Shown here: in pieces, positions 44,264 through 52,442 of the stretch
How the letters are laid out: each line of letters begins with the position of its first letter
Numbering within the stretch: the stretch's first letter is position 1
Assembly: GCF_000975135.1 (NCBI RefSeq)
Contig: NZ_BBRF01000002.1
Coordinates: 248,001 to 312,000 of the forward strand
Direction of reading: 5' to 3'
DNA length: 64,000 nt
From: Demequina aurantiaca
Lineage (GTDB): Bacteria > Actinomycetota > Actinomycetes > Actinomycetales > Demequinaceae
Notes under the pieces: generated by a model
What the model saw: the letters and a program-made list of their open reading frames with translations, nothing else
Told to the model about the DNA's origin: nothing
The model's database searches: none
Translations under genes and position numbers: made by a program

Positions 44264-46905
44264 GAGCACGCTGGCACCTCCGCGCCAACGCCGTCGTTGT
44301 CCTTTGGCTCGTCGCCGCGGCCGTTGTCGCGATAGCGCACCGAGCAATCCCCGCCGCTGCCTGGATGATGGTTCACTTGCTCATGCTGGGTGGGGTCACT
44401 GCCGCCATCCTCATTTGGAGCGCCCATTTCACGCAGGCCCTGCGCCGCCGTGATCTACCCACGGGGCTCACGGGGCAGGCAATCCGCCTTGCCGGCCATA
44501 GCATCGGCGCAATCCTCGTGATCGTGGGAGTCGTGGGGGCCATGGACTTCTCGCTGTGGGCGGGGGCAGTGGTGCTGATTGCTGTCGGCGTATGGCACGG
44601 GTTTGAGTTGATCGTGGTCAGCCGGCACAGTCTGGGCGGACACCTCAGTTGGTCGACGTGGGGCTATGTGGGATCAGCTGGGGCCCTAGCAATGGGAATC
44701 ATTGGTGGCGTGTACCTCGCCCGAGGTGGGGCTCCCCAGACCATGGCCCGTCTATACGTTGGCCACACGACAGCCATGCTGTTGGGCTGGGTGGCACTAG
44801 CGATCGTGACGACACTCATTACCCTGTGGCCTACTGTCCTCGCCGTCAGGTTGGAACCCATGTCCATCCGACGTGGGCGCATCGCGCTACTCACGATCGG
44901 GGGCGCTTTGGTCGTCATCGGTACGGGCCTGGGTTTGGATCTGCGGTGGATCACCGTACTCGGCTACGCCATCTATGGTGGCGGGCTGGTCGTCGCCGGG
45001 ATCCCACTGGTGACGGCCTGGCGTGTCAAGCCACCCTCGACAGCCGCGGCGCTTCACATCGCATGCGCGATGGTGTGGTTGATCGTGACTGTCCTCATAT
45101 GGGGAACTTTTGTCGCCCTGGGCAGTAGTTGGGAGGACGTGCAGGCGCGTCTTGGCGGACTCATCGCCCCCATCGTCGCGGGCGCCGCAGCCCAAGTTCT
45201 GCTGGGGGCGCTATCCCACCTGATGCCGATGGTGCTGGGAGGCGGTCCCACCGCAGTGCGCGCGGCGCGTGCCCGGGTAGAGCGCGGCGGCACAGTGCGC
45301 CTCGTGCTCTTCAACGGGGGCATGCTCCTCTTTGTTCTGCCCACTCCCAGTCTGGTGAGCGTGGTCGGATCGCTGTTCGCGCTCGGGGCGGCTATCGCCA
45401 CCCTGATCGCCATCGTGAGCGGCGTGGTGGTTTCGCGCCGGACGCAGCGCGACATCGCCCAGACGGGTCCGGTCGTCGTCTCGGTGGCGGAGATGGAGCG
45501 CGACCGCGTTCCCCGCCGCAAGGTGTCCGCCCTTGTCTCGGTATGCGCTCTGGTCGTGGGGACGGCCATCGGAGTCGCGGCGGACCCGGCTGCCGCGGGA
45601 ATCGGGACAGTCGACGCGTCTCAATCCGTGGTTGCGACGGGCAAGACCGTCGACGTTGACGTCGAGGCCGTCAGCATGCGTTTCACCCCGAGCACCATCG
45701 AGGTGGACCCCGGTGACCGCCTCCTGATTCACGTCACGAATACCGACGACACGGTGCACGACTTGGTGATGGATTCAGGCGCGTCAAGCGGACGCTTGGG
45801 GGTTGGCGAGACCGCCACGATGGACGTCGGAGTCGTGGGCCGTGACATGGATGGCTGGTGCTCGATCGCCGGGCACCGTCAGATGGGAATGACACTGAAG
45901 GTACTGCTCACATCTGATCCGACCACCGGCCCCGACATGGGTGGCGCGGATGCCCAGGGCCACCACATGCCGGGGATGACTGACGGCGGCACGACCACCG
46001 GCGCATCGGCCGCCGACGGTATGGATCTCATGGGAGAGCCCACGGTAGGGGCGCGCGATGCGTCGCTACCTCCGGCTGACGATGCCACTACGCACCAGGT
46101 GACCATCGAGGTCACCGACGAACTACTGGAGGTCGCTCCTGGTGCCACCCAGACGCTGTGGACCTTCAATGGCGGTCCCGTTGGACCCACGTTGCGCGGC
46201 AAGGTAGGTGACACCTTTGAGGTCACGCTCGTCAACAGCGGCACCATGGGCCATTCGATCGACTTCCACGCCAGTGCTGTGGCCCCGGATCCGAGTATGC
46301 GCACCATCGAGCCAGGCGAGTCGCTGGTGTACTCGTTCATCGCGAAGCACGCGGGAGCTTGGCTGTACCACTGCTCAACGATGCCGATGTCGCTGCACAT
46401 CGCCAATGGCATGATCGGTGCCGTCATCATTGATCCGCCGGACCTGGAACCAGTGGACAAGGAGTTCGTGATGGTTCAATCCGAGTACTACTTGGGGGCG
46501 CAGGGAGACGTCGCGGACGCCGACAAGATCAACGCGGAGCGACCCGACCTTGTGGTGTTCAACGGCTACGCGAACCAATACCGCCACGAGCCTCTCGACG
46601 TCGAGGTGGGAGAGCGGGTGCGCGTGTGGGTCGTGGATGCTGGTCCCAATCGTGCCTCGTCGTTCCACATTGTGGGTGGCCAATTCGACACTGTCTATAG
46701 CGAAGGCGGGTACGCGCTAGGCGGACCGGGAGCCGACACCGAAGGCGGCTCGCAGGCCCTAGCGCTGCAGCCGGGACAAGGCGGATTCGTCGAACTTGCT
46801 TTCCCCGAGCCTGGTCAGTATCCGTTTGTGTCGCACGTCATGATCGACGCCGAACGCGGCGCATCTGGCCTATTTGACGTGACAGCACCAGGTGGCGACC
46901 AGTAA
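44260..46905 (+). CDS. nirK: membrane-cupredoxin-copper nitrite reductase fusion protein
   Basis: An 881-residue three-part protein. Residues 1 to about 420 have roughly ten to eleven hydrophobic segments with scattered histidines (MVHLLMLGG, AGHSIGAI, GVWHGFEL, YVGHTTAM, ALHIACAM, ALSHLMPM), suggesting a heme- or quinol-handling membrane unit. Residues about 455-550 form a cupredoxin with type 1 copper ligands His500, Cys534, His539 and Met542. Residues about 620-881 form a two-cupredoxin AniA/NirK-type reductase with type 1 ligands His665, Cys705, His713, Met718, type 2 ligands His670, His704, His859, and catalytic Asp668 and His803. All are conserved, so nitrite reduction to NO is expected, with electrons passing from the membrane part through the middle cupredoxin. 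Confidence 0.87.
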   Translation: MRARWHLRANAVVVLWLVAAAVVAIAHRAIPAAAWMMVHLLMLGGVTAAILIWSAHFTQALRRRDLPTGLTGQAIRLAGHSIGAILVIVGVVGAMDFSLWAGAVVLIAVGVWHGFELIVVSRHSLGGHLSWSTWGYVGSAGALAMGIIGGVYLARGGAPQTMARLYVGHTTAMLLGWVALAIVTTLITLWPTVLAVRLEPMSIRRGRIALLTIGGALVVIGTGLGLDLRWITVLGYAIYGGGLVVAGIPLVTAWRVKPPSTAAALHIACAMVWLIVTVLIWGTFVALGSSWEDVQARLGGLIAPIVAGAAAQVLLGALSHLMPMVLGGGPTAVRAARARVERGGTVRLVLFNGGMLLFVLPTPSLVSVVGSLFALGAAIATLIAIVSGVVVSRRTQRDIAQTGPVVVSVAEMERDRVPRRKVSALVSVCALVVGTAIGVAADPAAAGIGTVDASQSVVATGKTVDVDVEAVSMRFTPSTIEVDPGDRLLIHVTNTDDTVHDLVMDSGASSGRLGVGETATMDVGVVGRDMDGWCSIAGHRQMGMTLKVLLTSDPTTGPDMGGADAQGHHMPGMTDGGTTTGASAADGMDLMGEPTVGARDASLPPADDATTHQVTIEVTDELLEVAPGATQTLWTFNGGPVGPTLRGKVGDTFEVTLVNSGTMGHSIDFHASAVAPDPSMRTIEPGESLVYSFIAKHAGAWLYHCSTMPMSLHIANGMIGAVIIDPPDLEPVDKEFVMVQSEYYLGAQGDVADADKINAERPDLVVFNGYANQYRHEPLDVEVGERVRVWVVDAGPNRASSFHIVGGQFDTVYSEGGYALGGPGADTEGGSQALALQPGQGGFVELAFPEPGQYPFVSHVMIDAERGASGLFDVTAPGGDQ

Positions 46906-46940
46906 GCCACTGTGCCAAGAGAACCACTGAAACCCACAAA

Positions 46941-46964
46941 GCTGCGCCACTGGTGTGGCGCAGC
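46941..46964 (+). promoter_or_regulatory. intercistronic hairpin between nirK and the DUF2249 gene
   Basis: GCTGCGCCAC and GTGGCGCAGC form a perfect 10-bp stem with a TGGT loop, ending just before the ribosome-binding site of the DUF2249 gene. No T-run follows, so it is more likely an RNA stabiliser or partial attenuator than a full terminator. Confidence 0.6.
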
Positions 46965-46981
46965 AAGCAAGGAGACAAGAC

Positions 46982-47377
46982 ATGACCGAGACTCAGAAGA
47001 CCCAGGCCACCCAGGCAGGCACAGGTTGCGCGTGCGGTGGCGATGGCGGTTGCAGCGGCGACGCCAAGGCAACCGCACCCCAGGTCATCGGGATCGAGGA
47101 GGTGACCGCCCCTGCGCCCTCGGCACCCGCGGCCACCGAGGCGCACGAAGGTGACCTCGACGTGCGGACCATCGACCACTCGGCGCGACATGCGCGTGTG
47201 ATCGGCGTCGTGACGTCGCTCGTACCCGGTGAGTCGATGGTGATCGCGGCTGACCACGCGCCGTTGGGCGTGCTCAGGGAGATCGACGCGGAAGTCCAGG
47301 GTGACTTCCGCTTTGAATACCTCGCCGAGGGCCCGTCGCTGTGGCGCGTTCAGGTAGAGCGCGTGACCTGCTGCTGA
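46982..47377 (+). CDS. DUF2249 domain protein with Cys-rich N terminus
   Basis: A 131-residue protein. The C-terminal 75 residues match DUF2249, a TusA-like fold often found with denitrification and NO-related genes (DVRTIDHSARHARVIG, PLGVLREIDAEVQGDF, WRVQVERVTCC). The N terminus carries a cysteine cluster GCACGGDGGCSG and the protein ends in Cys-Cys, an unusual number of thiols for 131 residues, possibly for metal or sulfur handling. ATG 46982 has AAGGAG about 8 nt upstream. It lies 76 bp after nirK on the same strand and probably forms one unit with it. Confidence 0.8.
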   Translation: MTETQKTQATQAGTGCACGGDGGCSGDAKATAPQVIGIEEVTAPAPSAPAATEAHEGDLDVRTIDHSARHARVIGVVTSLVPGESMVIAADHAPLGVLREIDAEVQGDFRFEYLAEGPSLWRVQVERVTCC

Positions 47378-47427
47378 GACCTTGAAGGCACGGGCCACCC
47401 GGGCGTCGCGACGTCACGGGTGCGCTG

Positions 47428-48018
47428 TCACCGTCCCAAAACCTGCGCGACGAGCACGCGCAGCTCGGGCAGGACATCAGTGGCAAACCACTCGTTTCTC
47501 GCTTGCCACCTGAAATTCAGCGGCGATGGGTGCACCAAGGGGAAGTAGGTAGGTAGGTACTCGCGAAAGTCGTGCACGGTCGCTGTAAGAGTGCGCTTGC
47601 GAGCGTCTCGTAGGTAGTGCGCCTGTGCGTAGGCGCCGACGAGCAAGGTGAGCGAGACATCGGGCATCGCTGCGAGCAATGGTGGATGCCATCGGGAAGC
47701 GAAGCCGCGACGCGGCGCTGCGTCGCCGCTCGGACCCTTGCCCGGAAAGTAGAAGTCCATCGGCAGTACCGAGAACAACGACGGGTCCCTCAATTGCGTC
47801 AGAGTGACTCCAAGCCAGTCAACGAGGTTCCTGCCGCTACGGTCGTCCCAGGGAATTCCGCTCGCCTGCGCGTGCCTTCCTGGCGCTTGCCCGACAATCG
47901 CGATGCGGGCGTCGGGGTGCGCGGTAAACAGCGGCTGCCATCCCCGCTCAGTCATCTCCGCATTTGAGGGGTCTGCGACCACCTGTGCCCGGATTTTACT
48001 GATCTCAGCGGCGGTCAT
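47428..48018 (-). CDS. uracil-DNA glycosylase family protein
   Basis: A 196-residue single-domain protein of the uracil-DNA glycosylase superfamily, which cuts damaged bases from DNA at the start of base-excision repair. Motif A is IVGQAPGRHAQASGIPWDD and motif B is PLVHPSPLNFRW; between them lie LLVGAYAQAHYL and ATVHDFREYLP. There is no four-cysteine iron-sulfur cluster, unlike UDG families 4 and 5. Substrate range is unknown. It runs convergently towards the DUF2249 gene. Confidence 0.85.
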   Translation of the reverse strand: MTAAEISKIRAQVVADPSNAEMTERGWQPLFTAHPDARIAIVGQAPGRHAQASGIPWDDRSGRNLVDWLGVTLTQLRDPSLFSVLPMDFYFPGKGPSGDAAPRRGFASRWHPPLLAAMPDVSLTLLVGAYAQAHYLRDARKRTLTATVHDFREYLPTYFPLVHPSPLNFRWQARNEWFATDVLPELRVLVAQVLGR

Positions 48019-48068
48019 TCGTTATCGAGCTCTAGGTCAGCGCTGGGGTCATTCGACTGGGCTGAGGG

Positions 48069-48377
48069 TCACTCGGTCTCGAGGCGACGGAGGAAGGCAC
48101 GTAGGTCGAAGAGGATCTCTTCCTCCGAGTAGTCCGTAGCCTCCGCGAGCTGGCCAATGAGCCACTGCGTGATGACGGTGGTGCCGATCAACAGTGGGGT
48201 GATCTCGAGAGCGACCTCGTCGTCCTCATCTTCCTCGACCGTGAATGCGCCGGCGTCCTCGAGGCCGATGAACGCCTCGTCGAAGGCCTTGTCCTCGTCG
48301 TCCGGGCCCTCGGCTCGTGCGGCGTTGGCGTAGAAGTCGACGAGTACCTGGGCGGTCTGCTTTGCTGATTCATCCAT
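48069..48377 (-). CDS. small acidic conserved-type protein, unknown function
   Basis: A 102-residue, strongly acidic soluble protein without recognised domain. The N-terminal half contains an Asp/Glu cluster (VEEDEDDEVALEI), and the C-terminal half is likely helical (VITQWLIGQLAEATDYSEEE then FDLRAFLRRLE). TATGCT lies 6 nt before the ATG with no ribosome-binding site, supporting a real leaderless gene. It is followed by the glycosylase gene 50 bp away on the same strand. Confidence 0.65.
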   Translation of the reverse strand: MDESAKQTAQVLVDFYANAARAEGPDDEDKAFDEAFIGLEDAGAFTVEEDEDDEVALEITPLLIGTTVITQWLIGQLAEATDYSEEEILFDLRAFLRRLETE

Positions 48378-48383
48378 GCGCTA

Positions 48384-48389
48384 AGCATA
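48384..48389 (-). promoter_or_regulatory. -10 element, leaderless start of the acidic-protein gene
   Basis: TATGCT on the minus strand, 6 nt before the ATG at 48377. Confidence 0.5.
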
Positions 48390-48417
48390 CGAGCAACTGT
48401 CCGAGGGGCAACGCAGA

Positions 48418-48449
48418 AGCGGGGCCACCCGGTGAAGGGTGACCCCGCT
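48418..48449 (-). terminator. intrinsic-type terminator of glnA1
   Basis: A 13-bp stem (48418-48430 with 48437-48449) with a single mismatch that reads as G-U in RNA and a 6-nt loop, 19 nt past the glnA1 stop. The T-run is short, as is common in actinobacteria. Confidence 0.75.
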
Positions 48450-48467
48450 TTACTGAGCAGCTACGGC

Positions 48468-49901
48468 TTAGCAGTCGTAGTAGAGCTCAAACTCGTGCGG
48501 GTGCGGACGGAAGCGCAGCGGGTCGATCTCGCTGGTGCGCTTGTAGTCGATCCACTCGGCGATGAGGTCGTCCGTGAAGACGCCGCCCTCGAGCAGGTAG
48601 TCGTGGTTCTTCTCGAGTTCGTCGAGCACCTCGGGAAGCGAGGCGGGAACCTGCTGGATCTGTGCGTGCTCCTCGGGGGGCAACTCGTACAGGTCCTTGT
48701 CGACGGGTGCGGGGGGCTCGATGCGGTTCTTGATGCCGTCGATGCCGGCCATGAGCAGCGCCGAGAACGCGAGGTACGGGTTGCTCGATGCGTCGGGTGC
48801 GCGGAACTCGATGCGCTTGGCCTTGGCGTTCGAACCGGTGATCGGGATGCGAACCGCGGCGGAGCGGTTACGTGCCGAGTACACCAGGTTGACAGGAGCC
48901 TCGTAGCCAGGCACCAGGCGGTGGTACGAGTTGACCGTGGGGTTGGTGAAGGCAAGCAGCGACGGCGCGTGCTTGAGGATTCCACCGACGTACCAGCGAG
49001 CGATGTCGGACAGTCCGCCGTAGCCGGACTCGTCGTAGAACAGCGGCTCGCCGTCGTTCCAGATGGACTGGTGGACGTGCATGCCGGAGCCGTTGTCGCC
49101 GAAGATGGGCTTGGGCATGAAGGTCACGGTCTTGCCCGCGGCCCAGGCAACGTTCTTGACGACGTACTTGAACTTCATGAGGTCGTCAGCAGCGTGCAGC
49201 AGCGTGTTGAAGCGGTAGTTGATCTCTTGCTGGCCGCCGGTGCCCACTTCGTGGTGTGCGCGCTCCATGTCGAGTCCAACGTTCGTCAGAGCGGTGCACA
49301 TCTCGTCACGCAGGTCTGCGTACTGGTCGCCAGGGCTGACGGGGAAGTATCCACCCTTGATGCGGGTCTTGTAACCACGGTTGGGCGTGCCGTCTGCCTC
49401 GGTCTCGTTGCCGGTGTTCCACCAGCCCTCAGAGGAGTCGATGTGGTAGTAGCCCTCGTGCTGGTTGGTCGCGAAGCGCACGGAGTCAAAGATGAAGAAC
49501 TCGGCCTCAGGGGCAAAGAAGGCGGTGTCGCCGATTCCGGTCGACTTCAGGTATTCCTGAGCCTTCATGGCGACGTTGCGAGGGTCACGCGAGTAACGCT
49601 CGTTCGTGAAGGGGTCCACGATGGAGAAGTTGATGACCAGGGTCTTGGCCTTGCGGAACGGGTCGACGAAGGCGGTAGCGACGTCCGGCAGCAGCTTCAT
49701 GTCGGACTCGTTGATGGCCTGGAACCCGCGGATCGAGGATCCATCGAACATGGCGCCGTCTTCGAAGATGTCTTCGGTGAACTGGTGCGCAGGAATGTTG
49801 AAGTGGTGCATCGAACCCGGAAGGTCGCAGAAGCGAATGTCGACGTACTCAACTCCTTCGTCCTTAACGTAGGCGAGGGCCTCTTCGGCGGTGTTAAACA
49901 T
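48468..49901 (-). CDS. glnA1: glutamine synthetase, type I (main)
   Basis: The main ammonia-assimilating enzyme, a dodecamer making glutamine from glutamate, ammonia and ATP. The 477-residue protein has the full GSI-beta pattern: [49 protein letters not shown] and RIPITG. The adenylylation target is Tyr405 in DLYELPPEE, which makes it the GlnE substrate. AAGGAG lies 7 nt before the ATG. A four-part GlnR-like box is centred 80 bp upstream, and a terminator follows. In mycobacteria glnA1 is the near neighbour of glnE; here 15 kb separates them. Confidence 0.96.
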   Translation of the reverse strand: MFNTAEEALAYVKDEGVEYVDIRFCDLPGSMHHFNIPAHQFTEDIFEDGAMFDGSSIRGFQAINESDMKLLPDVATAFVDPFRKAKTLVINFSIVDPFTNERYSRDPRNVAMKAQEYLKSTGIGDTAFFAPEAEFFIFDSVRFATNQHEGYYHIDSSEGWWNTGNETEADGTPNRGYKTRIKGGYFPVSPGDQYADLRDEMCTALTNVGLDMERAHHEVGTGGQQEINYRFNTLLHAADDLMKFKYVVKNVAWAAGKTVTFMPKPIFGDNGSGMHVHQSIWNDGEPLFYDESGYGGLSDIARWYVGGILKHAPSLLAFTNPTVNSYHRLVPGYEAPVNLVYSARNRSAAVRIPITGSNAKAKRIEFRAPDASSNPYLAFSALLMAGIDGIKNRIEPPAPVDKDLYELPPEEHAQIQQVPASLPEVLDELEKNHDYLLEGGVFTDDLIAEWIDYKRTSEIDPLRFRPHPHEFELYYDC

Positions 49902-49963
49902 CCGTTTGCTCCTTGAAAGTAATCTCTAGCCTGGAGTGGCAAGTACCACCTTAACGGGCGGCA

Positions 49964-50001
49964 GTTTCTCCCGCGTTCGTGGAATGTTTCGGGCATGTTA
50001 A
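49964..50001 (-). promoter_or_regulatory. GlnR-type box in the glnA1 promoter region
   Basis: Minus-strand reading: TTAAC, 6 nt, GAAAC, 6 nt, CGAAC, 6 nt, GAAAC. This is the actinobacterial GlnR arrangement of two a-site/b-site pairs (gTnAc-n6-GaAAc repeated), with the second a-site the weakest. Position upstream of glnA1 matches known GlnR targets. The glnR gene is not in this window. Confidence 0.65.
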
Positions 50002-50044
50002 CTGCGGGGCTCACAGCGACCTATTTTGAGCACAAAGCCGACGA

Positions 50045-50073
50045 TTGGGACTCGCCGGCTGCCCGGCTACGAT
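50045..50073 (+). promoter_or_regulatory. promoter of the RDD gene, leaderless type
   Basis: -35 TTGGGA (50045-50050), 17-nt spacer, -10 TACGAT (50068-50073), then 6 nt to the GTG at 50080. This is the best-formed of the leaderless promoters here. Confidence 0.6.
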
Positions 50074-50079
50074 GGGCGC

Positions 50080-50505
50080 GTGACTACCTCAGAAACCCCG
50101 ACGGCCGATGCTGCCGCACGCCCTGGAATTGGCCGTCGCCTGCTGGGGCTTGGCATTGACTGGATGCTGTCCCTGCTCATTTCCTCCGCGTTCTTTGCGA
50201 ACGCCACCGCCGTCGCGGCCGCTGGCCCCTTTGAGAGGGTGCTGTTGGTGGGTAACTCGTTCGCGACGCTGGGAATCTGGGCTGTTCAGCATTTCCTGCT
50301 CGTGTCGACGCTCGGCACCACGATCGGACATCGCATCGTCGGCATCAAGGTGGTGCGCGTGGATGGTGGTTCTCCCATCGGGCTGATCGGTGGAGCTATT
50401 CGCACCATTCTGCTGGCCTTGATAGTGCCGGCCCTGTTCACCGACCCCGAGGGACGCGGTTACCACGACCGCGCGGCCCACACACGACTCGTCCGCACGC
50501 GATGA
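50080..50505 (+). CDS. RDD family membrane protein
   Basis: A 141-residue RDD-domain protein. The N-terminal RPGIGRRLLGLGIDWMLS carries the Arg and Asp of the RDD signature, and GTTIGHRIVGIKVVRVDG and DPEGRGYHDRAAHTRLV complete the domain. Three hydrophobic segments lie near 31-55, 60-80 and 103-120. The function of single RDD proteins is generally unclear; transport or membrane stress roles are proposed. GTG 50080 is chosen from the promoter spacing. The same RDD-DUF4191-lipA-lipB neighbourhood occurs in mycobacteria. Confidence 0.85.
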   Translation: MTTSETPTADAAARPGIGRRLLGLGIDWMLSLLISSAFFANATAVAAAGPFERVLLVGNSFATLGIWAVQHFLLVSTLGTTIGHRIVGIKVVRVDGGSPIGLIGGAIRTILLALIVPALFTDPEGRGYHDRAAHTRLVRTR

Positions 50506-50707
50506 GCGCCGAGTCCGAGTCACTCGAAGCGGTGGCCGCTCAACGCGTCGTGGAAGCGGGTACTCCGCACCCCAGGTACTGATTGACGCGGGCTCAGCGA
50601 CGCATGGCAAGTCCGTTCCCGGGGGCTAAACCGCCGCGGCCCTTGACCCTGGTGTCGATCCACAGGACTGCGTAGCGATCGAGCACCCAGTCCCATACTT
50701 CCCCGAG

Positions 50708-51400
50708 CTAGCGAGTGCCCTTACGGTTGGGGCGAGCGCGCATCGGATCGACGCCCTTTGGCACGGCAAGCTTCTGTCCGCCGATGGCGCGCAGACGAGC
50801 AGTGACCGCGTCACGTTCGCCTTTGGAAAGAACCTTCTTGGTCCTGCGAATCTTTTTCGACAGATCCTTGAGGGGGACCTGACCCTCGCCGGTACCCACG
50901 TAGATGGCGTTGATCGGCACACCAGGGATGAGCTTGCTCACCCGGCGACGTGTGGCGTCGACCTGCTTCTTGGCGGCGTTGCCACCCTCGGCGAGCAGCA
51001 GCACGCCTCCACGACCAATGCCCTGGAACACGACGGACTTGCCGCGCGGGTCAATCGACACCGGGTCGTCGGCGAAGCTCCAGCCGGAGCGGATGGACTG
51101 TGCGACGGACAGCGAGCCGCCGATCTGGCCCTCCATGCGCGCGAAGGCGTTCTTCTCAAAGCGCTTGGTGAGTGTGAAAAGCATCACGAGTACCGCGGTG
51201 AGGAAGCCAAAGACGGAGGTGTACACGATTGCCGCGGTGGATCCCATCAGGATTCCCACGACTACCGCAATACCGATGATGCCGACAAACTCCCCGATCA
51301 TGATGGGGAGCAGGAACTTGTCGTGCGGTGCGGTGACCTTGTACGCCTGCCAGATCAGTTTGTACCAGCGGGGCTTCTTCTCGGGTTCAGTCTTAGCCAT
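50708..51400 (-). CDS. DUF4191 membrane protein
   Basis: A 230-residue actinobacterial DUF4191 protein of unknown function. The N terminus is basic (MAKTEPEKKPRWYKLIWQAY), followed by two helices at about 35-55 and 58-78. A long cytoplasmic domain follows with FEKNAFARMEGQIGGS, a GKSVVFQGIGRGGVLLLAEG segment and a basic C-terminal end. The frame opens upstream to 51508, but the start MAKTEPEKK at 51400 matches the usual family N terminus. It lies 34 bp after lipA on the same strand; the co-location with lipA is conserved. Confidence 0.86.
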   Translation of the reverse strand: MAKTEPEKKPRWYKLIWQAYKVTAPHDKFLLPIMIGEFVGIIGIAVVVGILMGSTAAIVYTSVFGFLTAVLVMLFTLTKRFEKNAFARMEGQIGGSLSVAQSIRSGWSFADDPVSIDPRGKSVVFQGIGRGGVLLLAEGGNAAKKQVDATRRRVSKLIPGVPINAIYVGTGEGQVPLKDLSKKIRRTKKVLSKGERDAVTARLRAIGGQKLAVPKGVDPMRARPNRKGTR

Positions 51401-51434
51401 AATGCCCCACAGTCTAGTCGCTTCAGCGAAGGTG

Positions 51435-52442
51435 CTAAGCGCGCGCCTTGAGCAGCGCCGATGCCTCCTGGCGTGCCTCGACCGGCTCGCCAAGGTGAGC
51501 GAGGGCATCGGGAATCTGTCGACCCTTGCTCGTCATTGCCTGACCCCAGAGGCGGCCGGCGCGGTACGACGAGCGAACGAGCGGTCCGGACATGACGCCG
51601 AGGAAGCCGATCTCCTCCGCCGCGTCGGACAGGTCCACGAACTCCTCGGGCCTGACCCACCGGTCAACGGGGTGGTGGCGGGGGCTGGGTCGCAGGTACT
51701 GGGTGATGGTGATGAGGTCGCAGCCCGCGTCGTGCAGGTCCTGCAGTGCCTGGAGCACCTCGTCCATGGTCTCGCCCATGCCCAGGATCAGGTTGGACTT
51801 GGTGACGAAACCGTCTTCCTGCGCGGAGGTGAGTACCGATAGCGAGCGCTCGTAGCGGAACGCTGGGCGGATTCGCTTGAAGATGCGCGGCACTGTTTCA
51901 ACATTGTGTGCGAGCACCTCCGGACGCGAGGAGAAAACCTCGGCAAGCTGCTCGGGAACGGCGTTGAAGTCGGGGATTAGGAGTTCGACACCGGTGCCAG
52001 GGTTGAGTTCGTGGATCTTGCGCACGGTCTCGGCATACAGCCACGCGCCGCCGTCGTCCAGGTCGTCGCGCGCGACGCCGGTCACGGTGGAGTACTTCAG
52101 GCCCATCTGCTGGACGGACTGCGCGACCTTGAGGGGCTCGCCACGGTCAAGGGCAGAGGGCTTACCGGTGTCGATCTGGCAAAAGTCACAGCGCCGGGTG
52201 CATTGGGCACCGCCGATGAGGAACGTCGCCTCACGATCTTCCCAGCACTCGAAGATGTTGGGACAACCAGCCTCCTCGCACACCGTGTGCAAGCCGCCGG
52301 ACTTGACGAGCGACTTGAGCTCGTTGTACTCGGGGCCCATGGTTGCCTTGGTGCGGATCCATTCGGGCTTGCGCTCAATGGGCGTCTCGGCGTTGCGGGC
52401 TTCGACGCGCAACATCTTGCGTCCCTCGGGTGCGATAGTCAC
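51435..52442 (-). CDS. lipA: lipoyl synthase
   Basis: A radical-SAM enzyme inserting two sulfurs into protein-bound octanoyl groups to form lipoyl cofactor. The radical-SAM cluster cysteines are Cys81, Cys85 and Cys88 (CTRRCDFC); the auxiliary cluster that donates sulfur uses Cys55, Cys60 and Cys66 (CEEAGC then FECW). 335 residues. The GTG start overlaps the lipB stop by 4 nt. Substrates encoded in the window include the two-lipoyl acyltransferase SucB. Confidence 0.96.
   Translation of the reverse strand: MTIAPEGRKMLRVEARNAETPIERKPEWIRTKATMGPEYNELKSLVKSGGLHTVCEEAGCPNIFECWEDREATFLIGGAQCTRRCDFCQIDTGKPSALDRGEPLKVAQSVQQMGLKYSTVTGVARDDLDDGGAWLYAETVRKIHELNPGTGVELLIPDFNAVPEQLAEVFSSRPEVLAHNVETVPRIFKRIRPAFRYERSLSVLTSAQEDGFVTKSNLILGMGETMDEVLQALQDLHDAGCDLITITQYLRPSPRHHPVDRWVRPEEFVDLSDAAEEIGFLGVMSGPLVRSSYRAGRLWGQAMTSKGRQIPDALAHLGEPVEARQEASALLKARA

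Noticed and set aside
48432-49916. 494-codon open frame antisense to glnA1
   Set aside because: glnA1 is unmistakable on the other strand; the antisense frame is a by-product of its codon use and GC content.
50502-50582. 26-codon ORF overlapping the RDD stop codon by ATGA
   Set aside because: The overlap is suggestive, but the peptide has no recognisable feature and a 4-base overlap can arise by chance; not listed as a gene.
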